Under the pieces are notes generated by a model, which saw nothing but the letters and a program-made list of their open reading frames with translations, searched no databases and was not told where the DNA came from. A stretch of 64,000 bases of DNA from Uranotaenia lowii. Lineage: Eukaryota > Arthropoda > Insecta > Diptera > Culicidae. How positions within the stretch are numbered: the first letter of the stretch is position 1; each line of letters opens with the position of its first letter. The position numbers were made by a program, and so were the translations under genes. Location: contig NC_073691.1 in the NCBI RefSeq assembly GCF_029784155.1, positions 64,300,839-64,364,838 of the forward strand. Direction: 5' to 3'. Of the stretch, positions 1 to 11,215 are shown in pieces.

Positions 1-2094
1 TATGATAACTTACAGCTCCACATATTCACAGACGCAAGCGAACAAGCTTGCGCGGCTGTTGCGTACTTTCGCATCGTCGAAAAGGGAAATGTTCGTTGCG
101 CATTGGTTACCTCGAAAACAAAGGTGGCTCCTCTTCAATTCCTGTCAATACCGCGCTTAGAACTTCTTGCAGCAGTTTTGGGAGTGCGTTTGAAGAAAAT
201 CGTAGAACAAGAGCATACTTTGGTTATCAAGCGCACGGTTCTATGGAGTGATTCTACAACTGTTCTAGCCTGGATTCGATCCGATACGCGACGCTATACA
301 CAATACGTAGGTCATCGGGTCAATGAAATCCTCCATTCTTCGCAGATTCAACAATGGAGATGGGTACCAACTAGTTTGAATGTAGCGGATGAAGCTACTA
401 AATGGGGCAAAGGTCTTTCGATTCAACCAGATAGTCGATGGCTAAAAGCACCCGAGTTTTTGTATGACAATGAAGAAGAATGGCCTCATGATCACCCTAT
501 TTCCGCTCAAGAAACGAACGAAGAACTGCGACCTGCCATGATATGTGTACACGTGGCTGTCGAACCTTTAATCGATGTAACACGTTTTTCGAAGTGGGAA
601 CGCTTGTTAAGGTGCGTTGGATACGTGTTTCTTTTCATTGAGAAACGTCTCCGGAAACCAGGTGAAGTGACCGCGGTAAGATTATCCCGAGAACACCTTA
701 GAAGAGCTGAAAATGTTCTTTGGAGAATGGCACAGCATGGTCCTTTTTTTGATGAGCTAAGTATTTTGAAGCATAATTCCAAATTAAATTGTACGACGAA
801 GCGTAAACTGCAAAAATCCAGTCCTTTAGTACATGTGAATCCTTTTATTGACGAGAATGATGTGATCCGAATGAGTGGTAGACTTGAGGCAGCAGAGTGG
901 CTCTCGTATGATGCGAGAAACCCTGTGATACTCCCAAGAGATAGTAGGATAACTTACTTAATATTGGACTGGTACCATCGACAACATCGTCATGCTAACA
1001 ATGAGACTGTAGTCAATGAAGTGCGCCAAAGATTTTATGTGGCAAGACTAAGAGTTCAAATACAGACCCTCTCGAGAAAAACATGCATGTGGTGTAAGGT
1101 TTACAAAGCTCGTCCGGTCGCTCCTCAGATGGCCCCTCTGCCTAAAGTTCGAGTAACTCCAAACGTTCGCCCATTTTCATTCACTGGTATCGACTACTTT
1201 GGGCCGTACTATATAAAAATTGGCAGGGCTGTTGCCAAACGATGGGTTGTCCTTTTCACCTGCCTCACCGTAAGGGCCATTCACCTAGAGATCGCTGCCT
1301 CTCTCTCGACTGACTCCTGCAAAAAGGCTATCCGACGTTTCATCGCACGTAGAGGCGCTCCAGAAGAAATTTACACGGATCATGGAACGAACTTCAAAGG
1401 AGCTAGCCGCGAACTTAAAGCAGAACTTTCTAAGTTAAATGGTGAGTTGGGAACTTCATTCACTGATGCAGTGACTCAATGGTATTTTAACCCCCCAGCA
1501 GCACCTCACATGGGTGGTTGCTGGGAGAGAATGGTCAGATCTGTTAAGACGGCTCTTGAGACCATCCCAATTGCTGACAAATTAGACGAGGAATCGTTGG
1601 CGACTGTTCTTGCAGAAGCAGAACATATGATAAATTCGCGACCACTCACTTTCATTCCATTAAGATCCACCGAAGAAGAATCATTAACGCCAAATCATTT
1701 TTTGATGCTAAGTTCGAAAGGGGTGCATCAAGGCACAAAGATAACAAATCCGGGTAATTCACTCAGAACCAGTTGGGAATATATTCAAAGGGTCCTACAA
1801 GAATTTTGGAGACGATGGGTGGTTGCTTATCTTCCTACAATTGCAAGACGAACTAAATGGTTCGATGATATTCGTCCTATACAAAACGGTGAACTTGTGA
1901 TCATTGTGGATGAGCGTATTCGAAACCGGTGGTTGAGGGGGCGTGTATTGAAAACATATCCGGGTAAAGATGGTGTAACAAGACGTGCAGATGTGCAAAC
2001 AGCGGATGGTATCTTCAGCAGACCAGTCACCAAATTAGCGCTTCTGGACGTAGGAACCGAGCATGACGCCGAACCGGAAATTCTAGCGACATGA
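1..2094 (+). CDS. BEL/Pao retrotransposon pol, RNase H and integrase part (5' partial)
   Basis: The frame is open from base 1, so the protein begins outside the window; 697 codons are visible. Seen in order: an RNase H domain with acidic residues in FTDAS (residue 11), RLELL (E54) and LWSDST (D84); a linker; an integrase zinc finger with a C-MW-C pair near residue 350; then the DDE core with D in GIDYFGP (about base 1190), D in YTDHGTNF (about 1378) and E in CWERM (about 1526); and a C-terminal region typical of BEL/Pao integrases. The order and the motif IPRLELLAAV are characteristic of insect BEL/Pao elements, which copy RNA to DNA in virus-like particles and insert it with the integrase. 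No stop or frameshift is seen in the visible part and all catalytic residues are present, so the copy may be young. A polypurine tract and 3' LTR follow directly. Confidence 0.93.
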   Translation, partial: YDNLQLHIFTDASEQACAAVAYFRIVEKGNVRCALVTSKTKVAPLQFLSIPRLELLAAVLGVRLKKIVEQEHTLVIKRTVLWSDSTTVLAWIRSDTRRYTQYVGHRVNEILHSSQIQQWRWVPTSLNVADEATKWGKGLSIQPDSRWLKAPEFLYDNEEEWPHDHPISAQETNEELRPAMICVHVAVEPLIDVTRFSKWERLLRCVGYVFLFIEKRLRKPGEVTAVRLSREHLRRAENVLWRMAQHGPFFDELSILKHNSKLNCTTKRKLQKSSPLVHVNPFIDENDVIRMSGRLEAAEWLSYDARNPVILPRDSRITYLILDWYHRQHRHANNETVVNEVRQRFYVARLRVQIQTLSRKTCMWCKVYKARPVAPQMAPLPKVRVTPNVRPFSFTGIDYFGPYYIKIGRAVAKRWVVLFTCLTVRAIHLEIAASLSTDSCKKAIRRFIARRGAPEEIYTDHGTNFKGASRELKAELSKLNGELGTSFTDAVTQWYFNPPAAPHMGGCWERMVRSVKTALETIPIADKLDEESLATVLAEAEHMINSRPLTFIPLRSTEEESLTPNHFLMLSSKGVHQGTKITNPGNSLRTSWEYIQRVLQEFWRRWVVAYLPTIARRTKWFDDIRPIQNGELVIIVDERIRNRWLRGRVLKTYPGKDGVTRRADVQTADGIFSRPVTKLALLDVGTEHDAEPEILAT

Positions 2095-2103
2095 GGGGGA
2101 GGA
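2093..2103 (+). promoter_or_regulatory. Polypurine tract of the BEL/Pao element
   Basis: The purine-rich run TGAGGGGGAGGA overlaps the pol stop codon and sits directly before TGTTGCGCGC, the probable LTR start. In LTR retrotransposons this is where plus-strand DNA synthesis is primed. Confidence 0.65.
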
Positions 2104-2510
2104 TGTTGCGCGCAATTAGCAACACTGGTCTTTGCTATAAACTCAGCGATCTCCAAACTGCCACCGTGGCCGATAAAAATTAAGTCTCTCGTGTCGATCA
2201 TTACTCATCATATTTAGAAGCAGGATTTCTACACGTTGTGTAAAACACTTAAAAGTAATTTGTAAAATATATATTCCATTTCCACTTGCCAACTAATGAA
2301 TTTATAGTTTTAGAGAAATTTGCTTACTAATATTGTATTCTGTTCGTGAATTAAATAAAATCAGAAAGGATATTTTGTAAGTTAGAATCGAAATATTCAG
2401 ATAACCTATATTTATAACAATAAAAAATAATTACAGCTTTGAGCTTAATTCTACCGGAAAAAACGGAGTAATTTGCTGAAGGATTCCGAAACTGATCTCA
2501 CGAACACATA
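2104..2510 (+). repeat. 3' LTR of the BEL/Pao element (right end approximate)
   Basis: It starts with TGTTG after the polypurine tract, as LTRs start with TG. An AATAAA signal at 2354-2359 could serve polyadenylation. The 5' LTR is outside the window, so the right end (placed near CTCACGAACA) and the target duplication cannot be fixed here. Confidence 0.6.
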
Positions 2511-4230
2511 TACAATCAGTTTTACGTAAATAGTAATTTAAAAAAACTTTCGAATACTAAGTAATCCAACCTCAATCTTCTTGTAATTTTTATTATTTCA
2601 ATATTTCTAAAAGACATTGAAAATTTGTGATTCAATGCAAAACATTAGGATTGGTAATTATTTTCGACAAATAGTGCTTATTTAAATCTGTCCAATTGTA
2701 AAAGCACATCCTATTTGGTAAATAAGATTTATGGAAAATAAAATAAACAATCAAAACATTAAATTTATTTATTTGCTACAACAATACTTATCGTTTGACG
2801 GTTTTTTCTTCGGAGTGTTTCTTCGGTAATCTTCCAGAAAGTACACTTCTCCTCCCTTTCCCCGCACAAAATCCTTTTTTCTAGACGCCAAACTTTTACC
2901 TTAGCTCTCAATCTTCCCATTAAACAAAACTTCGGATGTACCCATTTCAAAAGATATTTTTCCTCTGTCGAACCGTATGCAGGACTCAAGCGTCTTTATA
3001 TGTTAAACGCGTAAAACCGACCCGAATCTCAGCAACCTGGAAAACCAATCCTCCCGTTTTCTCTACGTGGAATTTTTCTTCCTTTCCATACGGCTTCAAG
3101 TGAAACGTGAAGCCAATGATGGCTTTTGATAGATTCCTGGATTTAACCAACACTTTACTGAACACTGTCTTAATCAATTTTAATAACCTAATAATAAGTT
3201 TGAACCTTCCCCATGCCTATTTTTGCAATGCATTCTAAACTCTCTTGATTATAGTTTTTCATTTTCCACATTTTTCACTTCTACGACAGCCTTTAGACAT
3301 AAGAAACCGCCTTTTGCGAGCACACATTTTTCCAAAAGCTTTTTTAACCCCACTATATCAGTTTTTTTCGAGTGACTACTTTCCGGACACTCCTCACATT
3401 AAGCACTTTTTTTGAGAACCCAAACTTAACCAAGCACAAAGAACAATTTCATCACATTGCTTACGCAGCCACCTGTTTTGCAACATTTCTGATTGAATTA
3501 AACTTATTTCACGAGAAAATCGCGGAACATCCCGTTAACACCTTAAAACTTTATCCCACCCATCACATTTGAACTGTTTTTGGTAGCTTCATATCCTTTT
3601 TACGTTGAAAAAGTTTAAATTTTATAAAATTTTTGCGGACGGACTGGAAAACGCGTGCGATTGGCAAGCAGCATCGCCTACTCCATCATTTCAAAAAAAA
3701 AAAAAAAAAAAAAGCTCAAATTCTGACAATATCCGACAAGACTATAAACTTATCGCTATAATTAAACCAATATAATTGATACCATAGCCATAGATACGTT
3801 TTAACGTTGAATGTTGATAAAATATAACAACAATAACTAAAAATTTAAAAAAAAAATTTAAAACGCTCAAAACCAAATACCAAAAGAATAAACAAAAAAT
3901 ATCTGAAAAAAGATGTAAAATGACAAAAAAAACAAAGATGATAAAAAAAACAAAAATTCTGAACATACAAAAAAAGTTTAAAATTTGTATGAGACATGAT
4001 AGAAAATAACTAAAAATTATCGAAAAATCAGCAAAAAATAGAATTTGTAATAATGGTTTATATTTATTAGCAAGTAAAGTAAATGTTGATGAAAAAATCG
4101 TTCGCTTTAGCAATACAAAATTCTCGACACATAATTTTAAATGTGATTACAATTACTTTCCAGATTAATTGCGCATTTTTGGTATTACTTTTAATCCAAG
4201 TTATATTTGAATTTCGATAGAACAAATCCC
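2511..4230. other. AT-rich stretch with no recognised gene
   Basis: Short minus-strand frames at 2765-2989 and 2986-3177 abut and have a mixed, protein-like composition, but I recognise no family. A 21-22 base A tract lies at about 3692-3713, directly after a GC-richer stretch, and could be the 3' tail of an old plus-strand retroposon. From 3740 to 4110 the sequence is A-rich and simple (recurring ATGACAAAAA-like words). Confidence 0.4.
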
Positions 4231-4971
4231 CACACTGAACCCAAATTCACTCTTATGAGTGAATGATTTTTCACTCAAAAACAAGGATCCTGTGATTTTC
4301 TTCCATTCAAGTGCGACATATACATTTCACTTGGCAGTCATTTAAATGAATTCATCCACATTCACTTCAGTCGTTACTTGAATTTGAAGTGAGAAAAAAT
4401 ATTCACTTTCCCATCACTTGAATTTCAAGTGAATGTCGGGTTGTAATTGTGTAAATTTTCAGAGTTCAAAATGGCAAATTCTAAAGAGCAGCGTTTAAAG
4501 CTTATGCTGGATTTAGATTTTCCCAATTCTTTACTAGGCAATTTTGGCGGTAGTTTGTGTTAAACGTGATGTAATAAAAAGTTATTTAAAGGTGTTATCA
4601 TGTTACAGCTTGTGGGATGAACTGGACAGATTTTCTGGTTTGCAGCAGGGAAGATTTAGAAGTCATACTATCCGCAATAACCGCCTTGGGATTACGATGG
4701 AATTTTTCAATCAATAAATTTATGGCTAAATCGTAATGTAAGTACTTGATATAGAAGTGGTGTTCTATAAATGTTCTTTTATTTAAAAACGCGAGAGATG
4801 ATTAACTTCAAACTTACCTAGAAACTCAGATAAATTTCACTCGAACGTCATAGTGTAAATCACTTAAGTGAATTCACTTGACCCATCACTTAAAATTCAA
4901 AGGAAATTACGTATGGCGAAAATTCATTACAGATGTCACTTACTTTTTAAGTGAAAATTATTTTGCGTGCA
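4231..4971. mobile_element. MITE-like element with repeated TTCACTT/AAGTGAA ends
   Basis: Both ends are built from many copies of TTCACTT and its complement AAGTGAA (4245-4440 and 4835-4955). The left end CACACTGAACCC and the complement of the right end TGCACGCAAA are loosely related and similarly spaced. The AAGTGAA-rich arms flank about 400 bp of different sequence that includes the two-exon frame listed separately. No target duplication was found, so the limits are approximate and the superfamily is open. Confidence 0.5.
4471..4736 (+). CDS. Possible two-exon small ORF (68 aa) inside the MITE-like element
   Basis: Exon 1 (4471-4549) starts at ATG and encodes MANSKEQRLKLM followed by an acidic and hydrophobic stretch. 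It ends at GGCG with a GT donor at 4550. A TTACAG acceptor at 4603-4608 precedes exon 2 (4609-4736), which keeps phase and runs 42 further codons to TAA. A TTTTCAG acceptor-like site just upstream of the ATG (to about 4462) suggests that the ATG exon could itself be internal. Exon 2 has ordinary protein composition (Trp, Cys, amphipathic Leu/Ile spacing). No family is recognised. It may be a captured host gene fragment or the remains of a transposon gene. The phase match is real; function is unknown. Confidence 0.3.
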
Positions 4972-5152
4972 GAAATTATTTTGATTATCTATGGAAGTAA
5001 GTGTATCGTAGTAATGACAACTTAACAATTTGATTTTTTTTATCTACTTCCCTTAAAAACACGGATATTAACTGTCTAATGCCTGAACTATAATTTTGTA
5101 GAGGCGAAAAAAAATAAATTGAAAACAATTTTTTCAACCTCCTTAAAGTTGT

Positions 5153-5342
5153 AATGAAATTATTTAATCTGGCAATATCGGCGATAGAATATTTAATAAT
5201 TTAAAGATTAAAGACAGACGCTAATTTTCAATATCATTTATCTTATTCTAATGTTCCATAAGTCTCTAATCTTTAAATTCTTAAATATTCTTTGTCAAAG
5301 AATTTAAAATTTCATCGATATAGCTGATAAAATTATTTCATA
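5153..5342. repeat. Imperfect inverted repeat
   Basis: The left arm (about 5153-5216) and the complement of the right arm (about 5262-5342) share ATGAAAT, an ATATCG(G/A)(C/T)GAT core, AATATTTAA and TTTAAAGATTA; the right arm has about 20 extra bases. This is a hairpin-forming MITE remnant. No coding capacity. Confidence 0.45.
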
Positions 5343-8300
5343 AAATAAATTTACGGTGTTTTACTCTTCATTTCAACAATAGTTATAATTTTGGAAAAAA
5401 TGAGCCAAACATAAGATTTTTTAAATTTTTTTGGGCTTTGAAATTAGTAATCAAGTTTTTGAATTATAAAAAAAATTTGCAATGTCAGTTATGTTAATAC
5501 ACTATAAAATGATGGAAAAAAACCTCTTTTTATAATCACGTAAGAAACAGAACAGGAATCACCAACCCTTTGAGTCAAAGAAACCGTAAACTATAAATTT
5601 ATAAGAGCTAAGGGTTTCATAGAGCCGGACTAATGTTTTGTCGATAAAACTCAGAACAAAAATCTGTTTTATCAAATAGAAAATGAGTTTTTTCACGTTT
5701 GAAAATGCTTCAAAACCTGTTTGCTTTTTTGTGTTACGAACATGTAATACATCAATGGATCTTCAACTTTTCAAACTAGGGTTGATTCATGTTTAATGCA
5801 TGCATTAAAAAAGAGATAAATTCCTTAGCTCCTGTGGTTTTGAATTTTTTGAAAAAATTTGTCAAATACTTTTTCTCATCTTTACACATTGCGGACCAAA
5901 TTCGAAATATCTCGCTTTCTTGCACGCCAACAGTGTGCTACACTTTGAAGCATTACTCAGATGTTCTCTAATTGAACTGATTGCTTACTTTTATTAGACA
6001 AAATTTAACACATTATTTGCCGTAGCTCAAAGGTGCTCCGTGTTCATAATTTTGTTCAGGGGTTTCTCAGAATGCCGAATTTCGGTGTCTCTCGGCATAG
6101 ACTTCAGCACGGTCCTTAATATGTTCAAAGTTTTTCGTATAACAAAATCAGTTTGTTATTCCAATAAAGCGGAGTTTTGGAGAACTTTTGAGAAAAAAAA
6201 ATGTGTGGATTCTAGAGGGTTGAATCATTTCGAAACATTTTTTACTCAGCAAAAGGTAAAAATATTCTTCCTATTTATTTTTCAAATGTTAACCAGTAGT
6301 GATTGTAGAGATTGAATTATTATTCATTGATCGCTAAATGGCGACAAATATATACGGAAGGATCAATACTCATAAAGAGACATTTATGCCTTGGTTTTGG
6401 GAATGATACACTCTGCATTGGAAATTTGCCGAAAAAAGTCTTAGGAATGCAAGAAAAATCATATTTTGATTATGATAAACTTGCAGTGAATTTGTGAACC
6501 CATGGTGTACGATTAACAATTGCAACAGATTGAACAGTAGCCCTTTCGAAAAAATTATTTTAAAATTCGTCCAATGAACAATGGCATTTGAAGATCGAGC
6601 CATTAAAAGAAAAAATCACAATAAAATAAAATATCTTAAAAGAGCAAGTTGTTGACACATCCTAGCCATAAATTGCGAGTAACCATGATGAGTTTATTCG
6701 GGCTAAAGCTGCAAGGCAAAGCTTAAAATGTGATCAAAAGTGCAGCAGCGGAAAAATTCATAACGCTAATTGTTGGTTTTGCAAGACCGACGTCACATTC
6801 ATCTCGACACCATCATAATCCTCAACATCCTCAAAATTATGGGTCTGCCGCCTGACCGAAAGCTGCTTGTCGTCAAATTTGAATGCGCACAGTATCGGGA
6901 AAATATGAGGGAATCCATCGTCGTCTTGCTGTTCGGACAATTTGTTTTAGTTTAATGCAATTTGTTTTAAAAACTGGGGGCTTCTTGGGGCGAATCGGAC
7001 TTATCGGATCTATACTGTAATTATTCTATAAACAAGCATAGATGATCAATCTGCTTTATTTTCTTAACAGACCTATGTCAAATTTCCAAATTTGTCCTGA
7101 TTTGGATTAGGTTTGATAAAATCTAGATTGCATGTTCTGCAAAAACTTATATTGCCCATTCCACCTCCAAGTTCCCTAGCTTGACGCATCGTATCGAAAT
7201 GAATTCATTACCACTTAACTTAATTTTTGCGCTTCCGAAACTCAGGCGTCGACAACCAACTGGGGGGTAAATGAATACATTGTACCAAAAACTGAATATA
7301 TAAAGGACGGATAGTTATTAGTAATTTTATTTTGCCTCACGTCTAAATTACCAAGCACACGGGAAAACGGAAAAAGGAAATGTATTTGGTGCCATTTTAT
7401 GGCTCTTTTTAGCAGACGACGGTCTAAAACATGCTAACATTCTCGAAGGTTTTCTTTTCTAAGGCTCAACGCTGGAGGCTTTGCAAATATTTTCATAACA
7501 TTATCATTCGATATGCACTGTGAAATTGATATTCATCTTCGTGCTTCTCGGCAAATGATGGCACACTTGCCTTAGAAATTGACCATTGCATAGATAATTT
7601 CATTAAGGACAACGACCACCAGGTTATGGAAAATATATTCATAAAATTTTGTGATCGAGAAAAGAACACCTTGAAGAATGCTGCTGGGCATAAGCATTCA
7701 CAATACCTTCACATAATGAGATTCTTCAAACCATAATATTAAATTTTTTCGAACAATTTCCGGCGGACGATTCTGTTCGTGTTAATGAAGTTTGAGTTCT
7801 GTATGCATTTTTCCATATTTACATGTGCTTTTTTGAAAAAAAAAATCGATTCAAATTGAGTCTAACTTGAACCTATTTGATTTATAGTAAAATATGGTAT
7901 AGAGTCTTTGAATAAAATCAGGTAACTGCGTGATGTTTGATCTATTTTTGAGAAACGTTTGATCAAAAACTTTCACCAAAATGAATTTTTTATCCAATAA
8001 CCAAGGCGATTGATTCATTGAAAAGTACGGTTTTAGCACCATGTTTTAACATTTTTTTTGGTAATGATGTAAAAAAATTCTAAAATGTTTTTTCACATGT
8101 CATATCATATATGTGATATTTTCCAACTTAGACACTAAGTGATTTTTTTTAGAGTACTTTATACTGAAGCCTTCAACATTTTATGCTACTCAAAATCATC
8201 GATTTAGAGTTAAGTTTACCAATCGATTCTTCTAATCTTAATCTACACCTGGGGCAAGACTAAGATTTGATGTTAACATTTTTTGATTGAATTGAAACTG

Positions 8301-8855
8301 ATCAATTTAAAAAAATGCAATCGGGTACCTTGACAAACTTTAAAGCGCGCTTTCTCGGAACTATCATTTGATGGCACTGTTTGATTCTGAGGAAATCAAC
8401 TGATATACAGCCCATTTTCTGAAGCATGTGTTTTCGAAGTTTATTCTTAGGGGACTGTGAATAAGGTTGAAGTTAATTATTGTAGCTCAATATTCTGTGA
8501 AAATTATATTTGAGTGCCATTAAAAGTTTTCCAAAACTATAGATTTTGTAGAAATCGGTTGAGGAACAAGACAGTTTAGGCGGAAATAGTTTTTGTTGTA
8601 ATTTGACCGCTTGCGGTCTGAATAGGTATAACAAATACGTAATTCTAAAATAACAAAACTTAGAAAATTACTTGCAATGAAAAAATACTTGCTTTTTAAA
8701 AATTACAATTGTGAAAAAATTATGTTAGGCGTAATCATCATTCAAAGTTCAAAAACCGTCATTTGACCGCCTTCGGTACGTTTGGTGTAAAATTGTGTGA
8801 AGGATGTTCAGATACTATCAAAGATCATGACTATTTGTGTTCGAATATTTTATAA
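5343..8855. other. AT-rich intergenic DNA without recognised gene
   Basis: Only short frames of low-complexity composition occur. A motif TTTGACCGC(C/T)T(T/G)CGGT occurs twice (about 8610 and 8763). I see no protein family, RNA gene or bounded transposon. Confidence 0.4.
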
Positions 8856-9146
8856 AGGGTGTCCACGATGAAATTGCCACCCTATGAAATTGCTCTAACT
8901 TTTTAACCACTGGCTAGAATTTAATGCCAATTTTGGTGGATTTAGTTCATAGTTCATTGTTTACATCCTGCAAGTTTTGTGATCAAAACTCGCGGAAATG
9001 TACTCGAAAGAACAGCTCGAGCGTGATAAAATCTTGCGCATTCAACACAAGAACAATGATCCCTCGCATCGTTCCATCGCTAAAACGTTGGGAATCATAA
9101 ATTCCACGGTGTCGCAAGTGGTAAAGCGGTTCGAGGAACCATTTTC
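8856..9146 (+). pseudogene. 5' end of an ITm (Tc1/mariner superfamily) transposon, truncated
   Basis: GGGTGTCCACGATGAAATTG after TATAAA at 8851 resembles the inverted-repeat end of mosquito ITmD37-type elements. The frame from ATG 8998 encodes a transposase N-terminus (MYSKEQLERDKILRI..., about 49 residues) with a helix-turn-helix ending in a STVSQVVKRF motif, the DNA-binding part. Homology stops at about 9146; the catalytic domain and 3' end are missing. Confidence 0.65.
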
Positions 9147-9179
9147 CATCGAGACTTTCGAGATCATAACAATTTTTCC

Positions 9180-9998
9180 CACTACTCTCTGTAACTCTCT
9201 GTAACTACTCTACAGAATCCCTTCCCCTTATATGACGTCTTCGTGCTTCTTTTTATTTATCCATTTTCAGGACCTTTTCTCTAACCTAGTAGAAAGCACA
9301 GTTCGAGTTAGATTGCAGTTTATAATAAGAAGCGTGTTTTTCAAAGGCTTTCTTCAGATTCTTGCGGACCTCTTCATACATTTGGTCTTGTTCCGGTTGG
9401 TTTAACTGTCCGTTACTGTTTCCCGGAGAATCTCGTAGGGGACGATACTCTAAACCGTTTGAAATTTGGTTTCTGCAGAACAGGAGAAAATATGTTGTTT
9501 ATCGAGTGGTTTCGTGTTCAGAGTTGCAAATCACGTTTGTTATCACCCGAAGGTTGTTGGTCCATTCTCTATGGTCGCTTTTGATAGAAGCTCTTATTAC
9601 AGTGGTTTGAACTCGACTAACTCTTACAGAATCGTTTATTTGAGGGTGAAAGTAAGGATTTCTCCAGTGAGTTACCCCGTTCTTCTTGAGCAGATTCGAG
9701 AAAGGACTAGAAACGGCAGAGGGCTCACGTAATCCATGGTGAGAAAATGCCATAGATACTCAGCAATTTTCTTCTGGCCTGTCGTAGTTGCTGTTGTGTT
9801 CTGGTTCGTGGCTTTGCTAGTTTGACATAGAAGATAAGTCTGGCAGTACTTTTTGACTTCACTTCTCATTGATGGCAAAAAGTAGCTTTCTATTGTCGCC
9901 GCTAGCGTCTTCTTAGATCCTAAAGCTTGATTGTAAATGGCCTCTACAATGGCTTCCCGATCCACTTTTGGAGGGTATCGTTTCCACTGAAACCTCTA
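9180..9998 (-). pseudogene. Ty3/gypsy integrase fragment, degenerate
   Basis: Reading on the minus strand from about 9998: a zinc-finger region (CQTYLLCQ at about 9850), the first catalytic aspartate in LTMDYVSPLP (about 9748), a shift of frame, then KNGVTHWRNPYFHPQ and DSVRVSRV and a SDHREW motif, then C-terminal integrase sequence to about 9200 with stops. In gypsy integrases the segment corresponding to DSVRV normally carries the catalytic glutamate, here changed to valine. Several frames must be combined and the catalytic Glu is lost, so this is a dead copy. It has the same orientation as the gag-like block at 13963-14950, and both may come from one element. Confidence 0.75.
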
Positions 9999-10045
9999 TC
10001 TCCCAGCAAACATGACATCGTATCAGAAATGATAACTTAAGTCAT

Positions 10046-10384
10046 TTACAATGGTGTTGTGAATCGCAATTCCAACTGCATATTTAAAAGATCGTACGAA
10101 ATACCGTCTGAAGTCTGTTTAATTCGGATATGATAAGAAGTCCACCATGTCAATACATTTTGAAATGATTTTACTCCTGCCCAGGTTTCCAGTGAGAAAA
10201 CCATCGTCCTTTTTCTGTCTGCAACCAGCAAGTCATCCAGATGGCAGAAAATCAGATGGGGATTGAGTAATATTGACCAATGAAAGAACTGGAAAATATT
10301 GTCTTTGGCAACGATTTGATGGCTATGATAGCAAAATCTTGCGCTCTCTCGCATTCTTCCGATATGGTGTCGGATAACGCGCAA
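10046..10384 (-). pseudogene. Possible degenerate gypsy pol remnant
   Basis: A 112-codon minus frame contains HLDDLLVA, reminiscent of the YxDD box of reverse transcriptases, and lies directly upstream (in minus orientation) of the gypsy integrase relic. No other reverse transcriptase motif is clear, so the assignment rests mainly on position. Confidence 0.3.
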
Positions 10385-10601
10385 TTGGTGTAGTTTTCGT
10401 TGTTTTAGAAAGAAATGAAATTTATGTATGAATATTGCCTCCGCTTTGGTTGCTCAAAGCTGTTTTTTTTTCTACATTCTTACGATCATACGATCATTGT
10501 GTAGAACGTATATCAAAACAGCTTGCCGTCTACCTTTACGTACTTTAGAAACTGTCCATCGACAACAAGGAAATCAGGAAAGTCAGCAGGATTTTGAAAT
10601 A

Positions 10602-10769
10602 ACATTTTTACTTACATTTGAATTGTACAATAACAAACCAAGTTTTCACCAATTTGAAACTTAACATGTATGTTTTTAAATGTAGGAAAAAGTTTTAAGA
10701 TATTCTTACTTTAGACTCAGTTACAGATGATTTTGTGAACAAATTTCACATTGATCAAAGCTACCCCGC
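10602..10769 (+). repeat. Dispersed repeat copy (family also at 24187-24341)
   Basis: Shares with 24187-24341 the ordered blocks ACATTTTTACTTACAT, AACAAACCAA, CTTAACATGTA/CTCAACATGTA, TTAAGATATT and TTGATCAAAGCTACCCCG. The intervening spacing is conserved. Nothing coding. Confidence 0.6.
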
Positions 10770-10912
10770 GTATCAATCTTATCCCGTTTTACGGTACCCG
10801 TTTTCTCCAACCATCATAGGCTCAATACTAAAAGATTTCCAGAAGTTTTTTTCCCTTGTAGGGGAGAGCCCACTGCGACCAGTAGTTGATCTATTGTGGT
10901 AATTACCCCGCG

Positions 10913-11210
10913 TTAATATATGCTCTCAGGCTCGCCTGCACTATGGGTTGAAGTGACAGTTGATTGCTGTCGAAGCATTTTATCCCAATCGGGTATGATA
11001 TCAAAGATGAATGATATAACCTTCTTAGGGCTGATATGCAACCATATTTCTTGTGCGCTTATCAACTTTGCCCTAAGTACACGCTCTCTCCTATTTAGAA
11101 GTGCGCCGCAGTTGCATAGAAGATGCTCTGCAGTTTCTTTTTCGAACCCGCAGAACCGACAGTCAACGTTTTGAATAATGCTTATCCGTTTGAGATGTTG
11201 TTTTGTTAGA
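10913..11210 (-). pseudogene. LINE ORF2 C-terminus, zinc-knuckle region
   Basis: Continuation of the RNase H frame after the Transib-like insertion. It holds KQHLKRI and CRFCGFEKETAEHLLCNC, a cysteine/histidine motif typical of the end of ORF2 in RNase H-bearing LINEs, and ends at a stop at 10913. The piece itself is open. Confidence 0.75.
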
Positions 11211-11215
11211 CAATG

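Noticed and set aside
2765..3177. Two abutting minus frames (63 and 74 codons)
   Set aside because: Protein-like composition, but no family recognised, frames differ and no start or splice evidence; kept only as a note in the surrounding stretch.
3742..4113. 123-codon minus frame rich in Phe/Ile/Leu
   Set aside because: Low-complexity translation of an A-rich tract; no membrane-protein pattern beyond composition.
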